DNA of 64,000 nucleotides from Rhizobium mesosinicum (GCF_019511345.1 NZ_JAEUAK010000003.1:248001-312000); one strand, 5' to 3'. Positions 18,889 to 28,853 are shown, counted from the stretch's first letter. The notes: generated by a model not told the origin, from the letters alone. A program made the numbers and translations.

Positions 18889-18986
18889 AGAACGACCGGA
18901 CGCAACTGCCTATGCCTGCCGATTGCCCGCGCCCTTTCAAGGCTGCATCTGCCCGGGCAAGGCCGCCGCCGCGCACGACCACGTTC

Positions 18987-19000
18987 TTGACATGAATCAA
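18987..19000. promoter_or_regulatory. FixK box, fixG
   Basis: TTGACATGAATCAA has the anaerobox ends. Its centre is 60.5 bases before the fixG ATG at 19054, which predicts a 19-base leader. This is the best-placed site for fixGHIS. Confidence 0.78.
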
Positions 19001-19053
19001 GGATGGTGTGCCGAAAACGGAGGAGAAGGGCAGTCAGACATCGGAACAGGCCC

Positions 19054-20622
19054 ATGAACCTCTACACAGCACCCGATCCCGATCCAGTGGAACGCGTCAA
19101 TGCGGAGCCGGTCAACGCCCGCCGCAACCGTCAGCCGCTTTATGCGGCGCGCAAGAAGGTCTTCCCCAAGCGGGTCGAAGGACATTTCCGCCGGTTCAAA
19201 TGGATCGTGATGCTGATCACGCTTGCGATCTATTACCTTGCGCCCTGGATCCGCTGGGATCGCGGACCCTTTGCGTCGGATCAGGCGATTCTGATCGATC
19301 TGTCGTCGCGTCGTTTCTTTTTCTTCTTCATCGAGATTTGGCCCCAGGAATTCTACTATGTTGCGGGGCTGCTGGTCATGGCGGGCTTCGGGCTGTTTCT
19401 GGTCACCTCGGCCGTTGGCCGCGCGTGGTGCGGTTATGCCTGTCCGCAGACGGTCTGGGTCGACCTCTTTCTCGTCGTCGAGCGTGCCATCGAAGGCGAT
19501 CGCAATGCCAGAATGAAGCTCGACGCCGGGCCGTGGACGTTCGACAAGCTTCGCAAGCGCCTGCTCAAGCATGCAACCTGGCTGGTCATCGGCGTCCTTA
19601 CCGGCGGCGCATGGGTCTTCTACTTTGCGGACGCGCCGACCCTCATCAAGGGACTTGTAACCGGACAGGCCCCGGCCGTCGCCTACGCCACGGTCGCCAT
19701 TCTGACAGCCACCACCTATGTCTTCGGCGGGCTGCTGCGTGAACAGGTCTGTACCTATATGTGCCCCTGGCCACGCATCCAGGGCGCCATGCTCGATGAA
19801 AACTCGCTGGTCGTGACCTATAACGATTGGCGCGGAGAGCAGCGTTCGCGCCATGCCAAGAAGGCGCAAGCGGAGGGACAGGCCGTCGGCGACTGTGTCG
19901 ACTGTAATGCCTGCGTCGCGGTCTGTCCGATGGGCATCGATATTCGCGACGGGCAGCAGATGGAGTGCATCACCTGCGCGCTCTGCATCGATGCCTGCGA
20001 CAACGTCATGGACAAGATTGGGAAGCCGCGCGGCCTGATCGCCTATGCGACGCTCAGCGAATATACCAGCAACATGAACATCGCCACCGACGGAGGCAAG
20101 ACGCCCGTCCAGCCGGCGCGTGTCAGAAATCCGGACGGCTCCTTTGTCGACGGCATTCGCCACTTCAACTGGCGCATCATCTTCCGGCCCCGGGTCGTCT
20201 TTTATGCTGCCGTCTGGGCCTTCATCGGCATTGCCATGGTCGTGCATCTGTCGATGCGCGAACGGTTGGAGCTCAATGTCGTCCATGATCGCAATCCGCA
20301 ATATGTGCTGGAAAGCGACGGATCGATCCGCAATGGCTACACGTTGCGTGTTCTCAACATGGTCCCCAAGCCGCGCACGATCGAACTGAGCCTGTCGGGC
20401 CTCGATGGCGCGACGATGCGGATTCCGGAGCTCGGCAAGGAGGAGGGGCGTCAGTTCACCATCGATGCAGCCCCCGATGCCGCGACGACGCTCAAGGTGT
20501 TCGTGACCCGCAAGCCGACTGGCGGCGCCGTCAACGAATTCCTCTTTTCGATCGAAGATGCCGGCCATGCCGACCGCGCGACCTATCGTGCTGCATTCAA
20601 CGCCCCAGGAGATGTCAGATGA
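19054..20622 (+). CDS. fixG: cytochrome oxidase assembly ferredoxin-like membrane protein FixG (CcoG)
   Basis: A 522-residue protein. The start at 19054 (MNLYTAPDPDPVERVN) is chosen because it matches FixG length (about 524) and the box spacing; an upstream in-frame GTG at 19003 is less likely. There are about five membrane segments. A CGYACPQTVW motif is at 126-135, and two 4Fe-4S sets are C281/C284/C287/C291 and C305/C308/C311/C315. A periplasmic Ig-like C-terminal domain follows. FixG/CcoG is thought to reduce copper for insertion into cbb3 oxidase. It opens fixGHIS, overlapping fixH by ATGA. Confidence 0.95.
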   Translation: MNLYTAPDPDPVERVNAEPVNARRNRQPLYAARKKVFPKRVEGHFRRFKWIVMLITLAIYYLAPWIRWDRGPFASDQAILIDLSSRRFFFFFIEIWPQEFYYVAGLLVMAGFGLFLVTSAVGRAWCGYACPQTVWVDLFLVVERAIEGDRNARMKLDAGPWTFDKLRKRLLKHATWLVIGVLTGGAWVFYFADAPTLIKGLVTGQAPAVAYATVAILTATTYVFGGLLREQVCTYMCPWPRIQGAMLDENSLVVTYNDWRGEQRSRHAKKAQAEGQAVGDCVDCNACVAVCPMGIDIRDGQQMECITCALCIDACDNVMDKIGKPRGLIAYATLSEYTSNMNIATDGGKTPVQPARVRNPDGSFVDGIRHFNWRIIFRPRVVFYAAVWAFIGIAMVVHLSMRERLELNVVHDRNPQYVLESDGSIRNGYTLRVLNMVPKPRTIELSLSGLDGATMRIPELGKEEGRQFTIDAAPDAATTLKVFVTRKPTGGAVNEFLFSIEDAGHADRATYRAAFNAPGDVR

Positions 20623-21104
20623 GCACCCGCATACAAGGTTTTACCGGAAGGCATATGTTGCTGACGACCTGCGCTTTCTTCGGCGTTATTATCGCTGTCA
20701 ACTTCACAATGGCCTGGTACGCCTCGTCGAGCTGGAGCGGGCTCGTGGTTGAAAACACCTATGTCGCCAGCCAGCAATTCAATGAGAAGGCTGCCGCAAT
20801 GAAGGCGATGGCCGCCTCGGGGATCGCAGGCGAGTTGTCGCTGAAGAGGGATGAAATCCATTACGACATCCGCAACAGGGACGGCTCGCCGGCTGATGTC
20901 GACGACGTTGTGGCCAACTTCAAACGGCCGGTCGGAGATCACGAGGATTTTCACGTCGTCCTGACCAAGCTTTCGGAGGGGCGGTTCGAGGCAAATCACG
21001 CGGTCGCGACAGGCGATTGGATCGTCGAGGTGACCTCGCGCCGCGGCGGCGAAATCGTCATGCACGAGGCCGTGCGCATCGACACCGCGGGGTTCGGCCA
21101 ATGA
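20619..21104 (+). CDS. fixH: cbb3 oxidase assembly protein FixH (CcoH)
   Basis: A 161-residue protein with one N-terminal membrane anchor (about residues 11-30, LLTTCAFFGVIIAVNFTMAW) and a periplasmic domain containing YVASQQFNEK, typical of FixH. Overlaps of ATGA with both fixG and fixI show translational coupling. CcoH interacts with the cbb3 complex during assembly. The start is fixed by the overlap and the anchor. The last part, around EVTSRRGGEIVMHEAVRI, is a beta-rich region seen in the family. Confidence 0.93.
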   Translation: MSTRIQGFTGRHMLLTTCAFFGVIIAVNFTMAWYASSSWSGLVVENTYVASQQFNEKAAAMKAMAASGIAGELSLKRDEIHYDIRNRDGSPADVDDVVANFKRPVGDHEDFHVVLTKLSEGRFEANHAVATGDWIVEVTSRRGGEIVMHEAVRIDTAGFGQ

Positions 21105-23383
21105 CCTGCTGCACCGTGGATGCAGACGGCGTCCTGGCAATGAGCACGACTTCCTTCAGCGCCGAGGAGATCGGCCTTGCGAGCCACGCGCTCGGTGGCG
21201 GTCTTCGCCAACTCGATCTCAGCGTACCCGACGTCCACTGCGGCGCCTGCATATCGACCATCGAGCGGGCCTTGTCGGCTCTGCCCTATGTGCGCAAGGC
21301 CAGGGTGAACCTCACCTCAAGGCGCGTAAGCTGCGTTTATGCGGAGGAGATAGACAATAAAGCGACTGATCCGACCGGTATCACTGCCGCGATCAGCGCG
21401 ACCGGATATCGGGTCCATCTCTTCGCGCCGCTTGCGCCGGAAAGCGACAAGACACGGAATCAGCTTCTCCTTGCGGTGGGGGTTGCCGGCTTTGCGGCGG
21501 CAAACATCATGCTGCTGTCGGTCTCCGTCTGGTCCGGCGCGGATGCGGCAACGCGCGACATGTTCCACTGGATATCGGCGATGATCGCTGCTCCTGCCCT
21601 CGTCTATTCCGGTCGGTTCTTCTTTCGATCGGCCTGGAACGCGTTGAAGCGCGGGCGCACGAACATGGACGTGCCTATCTCACTTGCCGTGACGCTCTCC
21701 TATGCGGTTTCGCTCTGGGAGACGATGCATCATGGCGAACATGCCTGGTTCGATGCCACGGTATCACTGCTGTTCTTCCTGCTGATCGGCCGTACCCTCG
21801 ACCACGTCATGCGCGAGAAGGCGCGCGCAGCGATCAACGGGCTGGCGCGGCTTGCCCCGCGTGGGGCGCTGGTGCTGGCAGCTGATGGTTCGAGACGCTA
21901 CGTGGCGGTCGAGGAGATTGCCATCGGCGACGAGATTGCCGTTGCGGCCGGCGACCGCGTCCCGGTCGACGGTATCGTCGCCGGCGGCGAGAGTGATCTC
22001 GACCTGTCGATCGTAACCGGCGAGAGCAGCCCGGTGGCCGTCAAGCCTGGCACGGAAATCCATTCCGGAGCAATGAACCTGACAGGCTCGCTCACCGTTC
22101 GCGCTACCAAGCTCGCACGCAACTCGTTGCTTGCCGAGATCATCGGGCTGATGGAGGCCGCGGAAGGCGGTCGGGCGCGCTATCGGCGGATCGCCGACAG
22201 GGCCGCGGCACTCTATTCGCCCGCCGTGCACCTGCTTGCGCTGGTATCGTTTCTGGGCTGGGGGATCATCGGCGGAGACTGGAAGCAGGCGATGCTCGTC
22301 GGCGTCGCCGTTCTCATCATTACCTGCCCATGCGCCCTCGGACTGGCCGTTCCGGTCGTGCAGGTCGTTGCAGCCGGCGAGCTCTTTCGCAGGGGCGTCA
22401 TGGTCAAGGACGGTTCGGCGCTCGAGCGGCTCGCCGAGGTCGACACCGTCGCCTTCGACAAGACGGGGACGCTGACGCTTGGGCAGCCGAGGCTCGTGCG
22501 GACCGAGGCCGACAACGTTAGGGACATCGCCATCGCTGCGGGACTTGCTCGGCATTCCAGGCATCCGCTCTCGCAGTCGCTAGCCCGTCAGGCTGATGCG
22601 GCCGAGCAATTCGAGAGCGCGGTGGAGGTCGCTGGCGGCGGTCTCGAAGCCCCGCGTGGGGGTGTCGTCTACAGGCTCGGAAACGCGTCCTTCGCCTGCT
22701 GCCAGGCCGAGACCGCGACATCAGACAGTCCGCTTTCCGAAGTGGTGCTTTCGGCAAACGGAGTGGCGCTGGCGCGCTTCTTCTTCGATGACACACTTCG
22801 TCCGGGAGCTGCCGAAGCGGTCGCCGATCTGGAATCGGCCGGTTGCCAGACACTGATTTTTTCGGGGGACCGCCAATCTGTCGTCGACAGTACGGCACGC
22901 AGCCTCGGCGTCGATCGCGCCCTTGGCGCACTGACCCCGAAGCAGAAGGTGGAGGCCTGCGAAGCTTTGCGGGAAGAGGGGCGTCGCGTTCTGATGGTTG
23001 GCGATGGCATCAACGACGCGCCTGCGCTCGCCGCAGCCCATGTCTCGATGGCGCCGTCCAGCGCTTCCGACATCGGACGCCAGGCGGCCGACCTCGTCTT
23101 CTTCAACGAGAGGCTCGATGCAGTCCCCGATGCGATCCGGATCGCCAGGCGCTCGGCCGCGCTCATCCGGCAGAATTTCGCGCTTGCGATCGGTTACAAC
23201 ATCCTCGCCGTGCCGATCGCGATCGCCGGCCTTGCGACACCGCTGATCGCTGCCGTGGCGATGTCCACCTCCTCGATCATCGTCGTCTCCAACGCCTTGC
23301 GTCTGAACGCTTTTACTGCCCGAAGCAATCCTCTGCCCGCCTCGGACAGGCCAGTCCGCCATGAGAGGGTTGAAGCCACATGA
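21101..23383 (+). CDS. fixI: copper-exporting P1B-type ATPase FixI (CcoI)
   Basis: A 760-residue P-type ATPase. A metal-binding domain carries C47-GA-C50, eight membrane segments are expected, the transport motif is C409-P410-C411, and the phosphorylated aspartate is D453 in DKTGT. The TGES actuator and GDGINDAPA hinge motifs are present. It delivers copper to the periplasm for cbb3 oxidase assembly rather than for detoxification. The frame extends upstream to 21017 inside fixH, but the ATG at 21101 overlaps the fixH stop as ATGA and gives the normal length. A further short cysteine pair (TCC) is at the N-terminus. Confidence 0.95.
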   Translation: MTCCTVDADGVLAMSTTSFSAEEIGLASHALGGGLRQLDLSVPDVHCGACISTIERALSALPYVRKARVNLTSRRVSCVYAEEIDNKATDPTGITAAISATGYRVHLFAPLAPESDKTRNQLLLAVGVAGFAAANIMLLSVSVWSGADAATRDMFHWISAMIAAPALVYSGRFFFRSAWNALKRGRTNMDVPISLAVTLSYAVSLWETMHHGEHAWFDATVSLLFFLLIGRTLDHVMREKARAAINGLARLAPRGALVLAADGSRRYVAVEEIAIGDEIAVAAGDRVPVDGIVAGGESDLDLSIVTGESSPVAVKPGTEIHSGAMNLTGSLTVRATKLARNSLLAEIIGLMEAAEGGRARYRRIADRAAALYSPAVHLLALVSFLGWGIIGGDWKQAMLVGVAVLIITCPCALGLAVPVVQVVAAGELFRRGVMVKDGSALERLAEVDTVAFDKTGTLTLGQPRLVRTEADNVRDIAIAAGLARHSRHPLSQSLARQADAAEQFESAVEVAGGGLEAPRGGVVYRLGNASFACCQAETATSDSPLSEVVLSANGVALARFFFDDTLRPGAAEAVADLESAGCQTLIFSGDRQSVVDSTARSLGVDRALGALTPKQKVEACEALREEGRRVLMVGDGINDAPALAAAHVSMAPSSASDIGRQAADLVFFNERLDAVPDAIRIARRSAALIRQNFALAIGYNILAVPIAIAGLATPLIAAVAMSTSSIIVVSNALRLNAFTARSNPLPASDRPVRHERVEAT

Positions 23384-23538
23384 ATATGCTAGTTTATCTC
23401 ATCCCCATCGCGTTGTTCATGGGTGGCCTTGGGCTTGCTGCGTTCCTCTGGTCCCTGAAAAGCGGTCAGTACGACGATCTGGAGGGCGCTTCCTGGCGGG
23501 TGATCGCCGACGATGATACCGATCCGACCGCGACTTGA
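23380..23538 (+). CDS. fixS: cbb3 oxidase assembly protein FixS (CcoS)
   Basis: A 52-residue protein with a single membrane helix (LVYLIPIALFMGGLGLAAFLWSL) followed by KSGQYDDLEG, the signature of FixS/CcoS. It overlaps fixI by ATGA and ends at TGA 23536-23538. CcoS is required for cofactor insertion into the cbb3 oxidase. It is the last gene of the fixGHIS run; 275 bases without a recognised gene follow before the response regulator. Confidence 0.93.
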   Translation: MNMLVYLIPIALFMGGLGLAAFLWSLKSGQYDDLEGASWRVIADDDTDPTAT

Positions 23539-23813
23539 TCGCGTCAGCCGGGAAAAGCTGGACGCTTTCAACGACGAGAAGCTTGCTTAGCCCGATCTGC
23601 TTGACGGAGTGAAACACGAAATGCGTGCCCCTCCAATCGCAGTGGCATGGTGGGTTGACACGAACGCGAGGCAGTGCGGCGGCGACCCCACCCGATTTCA
23701 CAGGGTCATCACCAACTTTTTCTCGGAACCACAGCATAAGGTTGCACGGAGCGGTGGCGCAGGTCGAATTCCTGCGCTATCTGTTCGGCAGGGCGAAACA
23801 GATAACGAGAGCA

Positions 23814-24542
23814 ATGGAACCGGACCGTATTCTGGTTGTCGATGACGACGCGCGGATCAGGCAGATGCTGGTGCGTTACTTCGAAGACAACGGATTTAAG
23901 GTGAACGCGGTGGCAAACGGTGCGGCGATGCGTTCCGAACTTGCCAAGGGCTCTTACGCGGCTATTTTTCTCGATCTGGTGCTCCCGAACGGCGAGAATG
24001 GCCTCGAATTGCTTCGGGAGCTTCGAATCACGTCCGACGTGCCGGTCCTCATGCTGACCGGTCAGGACGATGTCACGGATAAGGTCGTCGGCCTCGAGGT
24101 AGGCGCCGATGATTACATCGCCAAGCCCTTTCATCTGAGGGAGCTGCTGGCTCGCCTGAGAACAATCCTGCGGCGCCGCACGTCTTCGGACGCGACCCAC
24201 GCCTCCAACGGAGAGGACGAAACGCTCGCTTTCGAAGGCTGGTCCCTCGATGTATCGCGAAGGCGGTTGACGTCGCCCCAGGGCAGCGACGTTGCCTTGA
24301 CGACGGGCGAGTTCGACATGCTGCTCGTTTTCGTGCGCAATCCCGGCCGGGTGCTTTCGCGCGAAACACTCATGGATCTGACAAGGAACCGCAATCTCGA
24401 AGCCTTCGATCGCGCAATCGACGCCCAGATCGTCCGTTTGCGCAAGAAGATCGAAGATGATCCGAAGAGCCCGGATCTCATTCAATCGGTGCGGGGCGTC
24501 GGTTATGTCTTCACCGGTCGACCGGGGCGAACTACAAGATAA
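23814..24542 (+). CDS. OmpR/PhoB-type response regulator, candidate FxkR partner of hybrid FixL
   Basis: A 242-residue two-domain regulator. The receiver has the acid pair D10/D11, the phospho-acceptor D54 (FLDLVLPNG), T82 and K104 (YIAKPF). The C-terminal winged helix includes TTGEFDMLLVFVRNPGRVLSRETLMDL and ends VRGVGYVFTGRPG. The frame extends upstream to 23625, but the receiver begins at the ATG at 23814 (MEPDRILVVDDD). No kinase adjoins it. In R. etli an OmpR-class regulator, FxkR, links hybrid FixL to fixK through the K-box; position in this regulon makes this protein a candidate. A plain OmpR-like or other regulator is possible. The FixK box of cycH starts at the base after its stop. 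Confidence 0.82.
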   Translation: MEPDRILVVDDDARIRQMLVRYFEDNGFKVNAVANGAAMRSELAKGSYAAIFLDLVLPNGENGLELLRELRITSDVPVLMLTGQDDVTDKVVGLEVGADDYIAKPFHLRELLARLRTILRRRTSSDATHASNGEDETLAFEGWSLDVSRRRLTSPQGSDVALTTGEFDMLLVFVRNPGRVLSRETLMDLTRNRNLEAFDRAIDAQIVRLRKKIEDDPKSPDLIQSVRGVGYVFTGRPGRTTR

Positions 24543-24556
24543 TTGATTCTCGTCAA
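24543..24556. promoter_or_regulatory. FixK-type box, cycHJKL
   Basis: TTGATTCTCGTCAA starts at the base after the response regulator stop. Its centre is only 44.5 bases before the cycH ATG at 24594, so a class II promoter would yield a leader of about 3 bases. Confidence 0.72.
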
Positions 24557-24593
24557 TGTCCGATCCACTGCCAGGGCTATGAGTTGAGCCATT

Positions 24594-25808
24594 ATGGCTG
24601 CAACAATGACGATCTGGATTCTTTTCGCGGTGATGACGACCGCAGCGACTGCCATCCTGCTTCATCCGCTTTCGACGGCAGGTCGGAAGGCAGCGAGCAG
24701 CGACGCGTCTGCCCGCAAGATCTATCGCGACCAGCTCTGTGAACTCGACGACGATATCGTCTCGGGACGCATTTCGTCCGACGAATACGAACTGGCCAGA
24801 GCGGAAACGGCGCGACGCCTGTTCAGGGCAGCGGACGACCACCCGCCAAGGCGGAGCGCGCAACGCTCTGGCAGATGGCTGAAACATGCTATCGCCGCGT
24901 TCTTGCCGTTGCTGAGCATCGCTCTTTACCTCTCGCTCGGCTCTCCCGATCTGCCCTCCCGTCCGCTGGCCGTGAGGCTTGCCGAGCCGGGCGAGGATCT
25001 CTCAATTCTCGTGAAGAAGATGGAGGATCACCTGACCGGTAGGCCTGAGGACGGGCGGGGATGGGACGTCATCGCTCCGGTTTATCTCAAGATGGGCAGG
25101 GTCGATGACGCGGCAAAAGCCTATCGAACCGCACTTCGCCTCGGCGGAATCAATGTTTCCCGCCTGGAAGGACTATCGGAAACGCTCATGGCCACCTCAA
25201 ACGGCATGGTTACGGCAGAGGTGTTAGATGAACTCAAGCAGATCCTCACGCTCGAGCCGAACAACCCGCGTGCTCGTTTTTACGTTGCCCTGAGCATGGA
25301 GCAGGCGGGCCGGCCGGAAGAGGCGCGCGACGCTTTCGAGGCACTGGCGAAGGTTTCACCTGCCGATGCCCCCTGGCTGCCGCTGGTCAACGAGCATATC
25401 GCCAAGAACGGCGGCACGGTTGCAGCGCAAGTGCCGCCTGCCACCCCACCTTCGGTTCCGGGCGGGCCGTCGGCCGAGGATGTGGCGGCGGCTGAGACGA
25501 TGAGGAGCGGCGACCGTCAGCAGATGATCCGTGGCATGGTGGAGAGCCTGGATGCCAAACTGTCTGCCGATCCTGACAATTTCGAGGGCTGGATGCGTCT
25601 TATCCGCTCCTACGCCGTTTTAGCCGACAAGGAGCATGCCGCGGATGCGCTTAAGCGCGGGCTTGCCGCCTTCCCGGCATCGGGCGATCAGGGCAGGCAG
25701 TTGCTGGCGCTGGCAAAAGAACTCGGCATCGCCCCGGAAAGATCGGTGGCCCCGGAAGGATCGGTGGCCCCGGAAGGAAAGAGTGCCACAGAAGGATTGA
25801 GCAAATGA
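24594..25808 (+). CDS. cycH: cytochrome c maturation protein CycH (CcmI)
   Basis: A 404-residue protein: two N-terminal membrane segments (about residues 5-24 and 97-116) flanking a cytoplasmic loop, then a TPR-rich periplasmic part with [20 protein letters not shown] and later [25 protein letters not shown]. CcmI presents apocytochrome c to the haem lyase CcmF/CcmH. No clear ribosome site precedes ATG 24594; an in-frame ATG at 24606 (MTIWILF) is equally plausible and would leave a 15-base leader. The tail carries a short tandem repeat (PEGSVAPEG). It overlaps cycJ by ATGA and is probably induced by FixK through the box at 24543. Confidence 0.9.
   Translation: MAATMTIWILFAVMTTAATAILLHPLSTAGRKAASSDASARKIYRDQLCELDDDIVSGRISSDEYELARAETARRLFRAADDHPPRRSAQRSGRWLKHAIAAFLPLLSIALYLSLGSPDLPSRPLAVRLAEPGEDLSILVKKMEDHLTGRPEDGRGWDVIAPVYLKMGRVDDAAKAYRTALRLGGINVSRLEGLSETLMATSNGMVTAEVLDELKQILTLEPNNPRARFYVALSMEQAGRPEEARDAFEALAKVSPADAPWLPLVNEHIAKNGGTVAAQVPPATPPSVPGGPSAEDVAAAETMRSGDRQQMIRGMVESLDAKLSADPDNFEGWMRLIRSYAVLADKEHAADALKRGLAAFPASGDQGRQLLALAKELGIAPERSVAPEGSVAPEGKSATEGLSK
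25743..25778 (+). repeat. 18-bp tandem repeat in the cycH tail
   Basis: Two perfect copies of an 18-bp unit (25743-25760, 25761-25778; each begins TCGGTGGCCCC) encode SVAPEG twice, preceded by a 12-base partial copy. The repeat is in frame and lies near the C-terminus of CcmI. Confidence 0.9.
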
Positions 25809-26392
25809 CGCGCAAGCAGAAACGCCTGGCGGTGATTGCCGGCGGCATGAGCTTCATCCTTGTCGCGGTGCTGCTCGTGATGTTCGCCTTCAGCCAGTCG
25901 GTCGCTTATTTCTATATGCCCGGCGATCTCGCCAAGACGCCGGTGGCGCCCGGCACCCGCATCCGCCTCGGCGGCCTTGTCGGCGCGGGCAGCGTCCTGC
26001 GCGGCGAGGGTTCGGTGGTGCGCTTTGCGGTGACCGACCCGAGCGGAGAGATCGTCACTGTCCGATACCAGGGCATCCTGCCGGACCTGTTCCGCGAAGG
26101 GCAGGGGGTGGTCACCGAAGGCACGTTCGAGACCGGCAGCAATGTCTTTACCGCCGATACCGTGCTGGCCAAGCATGACGAGACCTATATGCCCAAGGAC
26201 GTCGCCGACAGGCTGAAGGCGCAGGGCCTGTGGGAAGAGGGCAAGGGAGGTTCACCGCAGGGTCAGCCGCCGCAAGCTGCGGAAGCCAAGGCTCAGGAAG
26301 CAAAGAGCCAGGAAGCCCGCGCGCAAGAGACAAAGGCCCAAGAGACAAAGGCCGAGGAAACGAAGGCCCAGGAAACGAAGGCGGCACCATGA
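25805..26392 (+). CDS. cycJ: haem chaperone CycJ (CcmE)
   Basis: A 195-residue protein with one N-terminal membrane anchor (about residues 8-29) and a periplasmic OB-fold domain. The covalent haem-binding histidine is H124 in [11 protein letters not shown], with Y128 as the usual partner. CcmE receives haem through CcmC and passes it to CcmF. The C-terminal 40 residues are an unusual extension made of six 15-bp repeats rich in K, A, Q and E. Overlaps of ATGA with cycH and cycK show coupling. Confidence 0.94.
   Translation: MTRKQKRLAVIAGGMSFILVAVLLVMFAFSQSVAYFYMPGDLAKTPVAPGTRIRLGGLVGAGSVLRGEGSVVRFAVTDPSGEIVTVRYQGILPDLFREGQGVVTEGTFETGSNVFTADTVLAKHDETYMPKDVADRLKAQGLWEEGKGGSPQGQPPQAAEAKAQEAKSQEARAQETKAQETKAEETKAQETKAAP
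26288..26377 (+). repeat. six 15-bp tandem repeats in the cycJ tail
   Basis: Six in-frame 15-base units encode [25 protein letters not shown] and KAQET. The last three units are most alike at the DNA level. The array ends 12 bases before the cycJ stop codon and lies beyond the conserved CcmE domain. Confidence 0.92.
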
Positions 26393-28389
26393 TCATCGAG
26401 ATCGGCCATTATGCGCTGGTACTGGCGCTCGCAACCGCGATCGTCCTGTCGCTCGTGCCCGTGATCGGTGCCAGGCGCGGCGATCAGGCGATGATGGATG
26501 TCGCGCCCTTGGGCTCCATCCTGCTCTTTGGCCTCGTCGCCTTCTCCTTCGGCGTGCTCACCTATGCCCATGTCGTCTCCGACTTCTCGGTCGAGAACGT
26601 CTGGGAGAACTCGCATTCGCTGGTGCCGCTGATCTACAAATATTCCGGCGTCTGGGGCAATCACGAGGGCTCGATGATGCTCTGGCTCTTGATCCTGGCC
26701 CTGTTCAGCGCCTTGGTCGCGACCTTCGGCCGCAATCTGCCGGAGACGCTGAGGGCCAATGTTCTCTCGGTCCAGGCCTGGATCTCGGTCGCCTTCATCC
26801 TCTTCATCCTGTTGACCTCGAATCCCTTCGCCCGCCTCGATCCGGCCCCTGCCGAAGGCCGCGACCTCAACCCGGTGCTGCAGGATGTCGGGCTGGCCAT
26901 CCATCCGCCGCTGCTCTACCTCGGCTATGTCGGCTTCTCGGTCTGCTTCTCCTTTGCCGTCGCCGCCCTTCTCGACGGCCGTATCGATGCGGCCTGGGCG
27001 CGGTGGGTGCGGCCCTGGACGCTCGCTGCCTGGACTTGTCTGACGCTTGGCATCGCCATGGGCTCCTACTGGGCCTATTACGAGCTCGGCTGGGGCGGCT
27101 GGTGGTTCTGGGATCCGGTGGAGAACGCCTCCTTCATGCCCTGGCTGGCCGGCACGGCACTCTTACATTCCGCCCTCGTCATGGAAAAGCGCGAGGCCTT
27201 GAAGATCTGGACGGTGCTGCTGGCGATCCTCACCTTCTCGCTGTCGCTGATGGGCACCTTCCTGGTGCGCTCCGGTGTCCTGACCTCGGTGCATGCTTTC
27301 GCCAGCGACCCGAGCCGCGGCGTCTTCATCCTCTGCATCCTCCTGATCTTCATCGGCGGGGCGCTGGCGCTGTTTGCCTTGCGCGCGCCGCTTCTGTCGG
27401 CCGGCGGTCTGTTTGCGCCGATCTCGCGCGAGGGTGCGCTCGTCGTCAACAACCTGATCCTGACGGTTGCCTGCGGCACGGTGCTGACCGGCACGCTCTA
27501 CCCGCTGCTCCTGGAGACGCTGACCGGTGACAAGATCTCCGTCGGCCCTCCCTTCTTCAACCTGACCTTCGGCCTGTTGATGGCGCCGCTTCTCATCATC
27601 GTGCCCTTCGGGCCGCTGCTTGCCTGGAAGCGCGGCGATCTGCTCGGCGCGCTGCAGCGGCTCTATGTCGTGGCCGGTCTCGCCTTCGCCGCAGCGCTCG
27701 TCTTCTTCTATCTCCAGCATGGCGGCCCGGTCATGGCCGTGCTCGGGCTTGCTGCCGGCCTGTTCCTGATCCTGGGCGCTGGCGCCGATCTCTGGTATCG
27801 CGCCGGCATCGGCAAGGTGAAGGCCGGTATCGCCTGGCGAAGGCTTTCCGGCCTGCCGCGCTCGGCCTTCGGTACGGCACTCGCCCATGCAGGCCTTGGC
27901 GTCACCGTGCTCGGCATCGTCGCGGTGACCACCTTCCAGAGCGAGCACGTGGTCGAGATGAAGCAGGGCCAGGCGACGGAGGCCGGCGGCTACAGCATTC
28001 TCTTCGACGGCATTGAGCCGGCGACCGGCCCGAACTATAGCGAGGACCGCGGCCATTTCTCGATCCGCCGCGGCGGCGCAGAGATTGCCGATGTCTGGTC
28101 GGCCAAGCGGCTCTATACCGCAAGGCAGATGCCGACGACGGAAGCCGGCATCCTGACCTTCGGGCTCAGCCAGCTCTATGTGTCGCTCGGCGACGCGACG
28201 AAGGATGGCGGCATCGTCGTGCGCATCTGGTGGAAGCCGTTCATTCTCTGCATCTGGGGCGGGGCGCTCGTCATGGCGGCAGGCGGCTTCGTGTCGCTCA
28301 CCGACCGGCGCCTGCGGGTCGGAGCGCCGAGCAGGAAGGCGAAGGCAAAGACTAATGCCGCAGCACCTGCGATGGAGCCGGCGGAATGA
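26389..28389 (+). CDS. cycK: cytochrome c haem lyase subunit CycK (CcmF)
   Basis: A 666-residue polytopic membrane protein. The tryptophan-rich WWD motif is [18 protein letters not shown], flanked by conserved histidines such as [13 protein letters not shown] and [17 protein letters not shown]. Length and about 15 membrane segments fit CcmF. It catalyses thioether bond formation between haem from CcmE and apocytochrome c, needed for FixO, FixP and NorC. The ATG at 26389 overlaps the cycJ stop; the frame upstream to 26230 is only overlap within cycJ. It overlaps cycL by ATGA. Confidence 0.96.
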   Translation: MIIEIGHYALVLALATAIVLSLVPVIGARRGDQAMMDVAPLGSILLFGLVAFSFGVLTYAHVVSDFSVENVWENSHSLVPLIYKYSGVWGNHEGSMMLWLLILALFSALVATFGRNLPETLRANVLSVQAWISVAFILFILLTSNPFARLDPAPAEGRDLNPVLQDVGLAIHPPLLYLGYVGFSVCFSFAVAALLDGRIDAAWARWVRPWTLAAWTCLTLGIAMGSYWAYYELGWGGWWFWDPVENASFMPWLAGTALLHSALVMEKREALKIWTVLLAILTFSLSLMGTFLVRSGVLTSVHAFASDPSRGVFILCILLIFIGGALALFALRAPLLSAGGLFAPISREGALVVNNLILTVACGTVLTGTLYPLLLETLTGDKISVGPPFFNLTFGLLMAPLLIIVPFGPLLAWKRGDLLGALQRLYVVAGLAFAAALVFFYLQHGGPVMAVLGLAAGLFLILGAGADLWYRAGIGKVKAGIAWRRLSGLPRSAFGTALAHAGLGVTVLGIVAVTTFQSEHVVEMKQGQATEAGGYSILFDGIEPATGPNYSEDRGHFSIRRGGAEIADVWSAKRLYTARQMPTTEAGILTFGLSQLYVSLGDATKDGGIVVRIWWKPFILCIWGGALVMAAGGFVSLTDRRLRVGAPSRKAKAKTNAAAPAMEPAE

Positions 28390-28853
28390 TCAAGCGTTTC
28401 CTCCTCGTCCTGACCCTGATCCTGGCGGCCGCACCAGCCTTTGCGGTCAACCCGGACGAGATGCTGGCCGATCCCGCCCTTGAAGCCCGGGCGCGGACAC
28501 TGTCGGCGGAACTGCGCTGCATGGTCTGCCAGAACCAGTCGATCGACGATTCCAATGCCGATCTCGCCAGGGATCTGCGTCTGCTGGTGCGCGAGCGCAT
28601 AACCGATGGCGACAGCGACGACGAGGTGCTGAACTATATCGTCTCGCGCTACGGGGAATTCGTGCTGCTGAAGCCGCGCTTCAGCCTGCGGACACTCTTG
28701 CTCTGGGGCGCGCCCGTGCTGCTGATCCTCGCCGGTGGAGCCTCGCTCATCGTCTTTGCCCGCAGGCGAGCCGGCAAACCCACCGGCAGCAAGCTGACCG
28801 CCGAAGAACAGGCAAGGCTCGAGGAGTTGCTGGATCCGACACAGCGACTTTGA
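28386..28853 (+). CDS. cycL: cytochrome c maturation thiol reductase CycL (CcmH)
   Basis: A 155-residue protein with a signal sequence (about residues 1-20), the redox motif LRC45-MVC48-QNQ, and one C-terminal membrane helix (about 102-123). CcmH reduces the cysteines of the apocytochrome CXXCH motif before haem attachment. The short length matches rhizobial CycL, with the TPR part supplied separately by CycH. It overlaps cycK by ATGA. Confidence 0.95.
   Translation: MIKRFLLVLTLILAAAPAFAVNPDEMLADPALEARARTLSAELRCMVCQNQSIDDSNADLARDLRLLVRERITDGDSDDEVLNYIVSRYGEFVLLKPRFSLRTLLLWGAPVLLILAGGASLIVFARRRAGKPTGSKLTAEEQARLEELLDPTQRL

Noticed and set aside
18997..20568. Minus-strand open frame of 523 codons opposite fixG
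   Set aside because: It mirrors fixG, has no family motif, and the fixG cysteine clusters prove the other strand.
23539..23813. TTGACA at about 23654 as a sigma-70 promoter for the response regulator
   Set aside because: No acceptable -10 element follows at 16-18 bases, and no FixK box is present.
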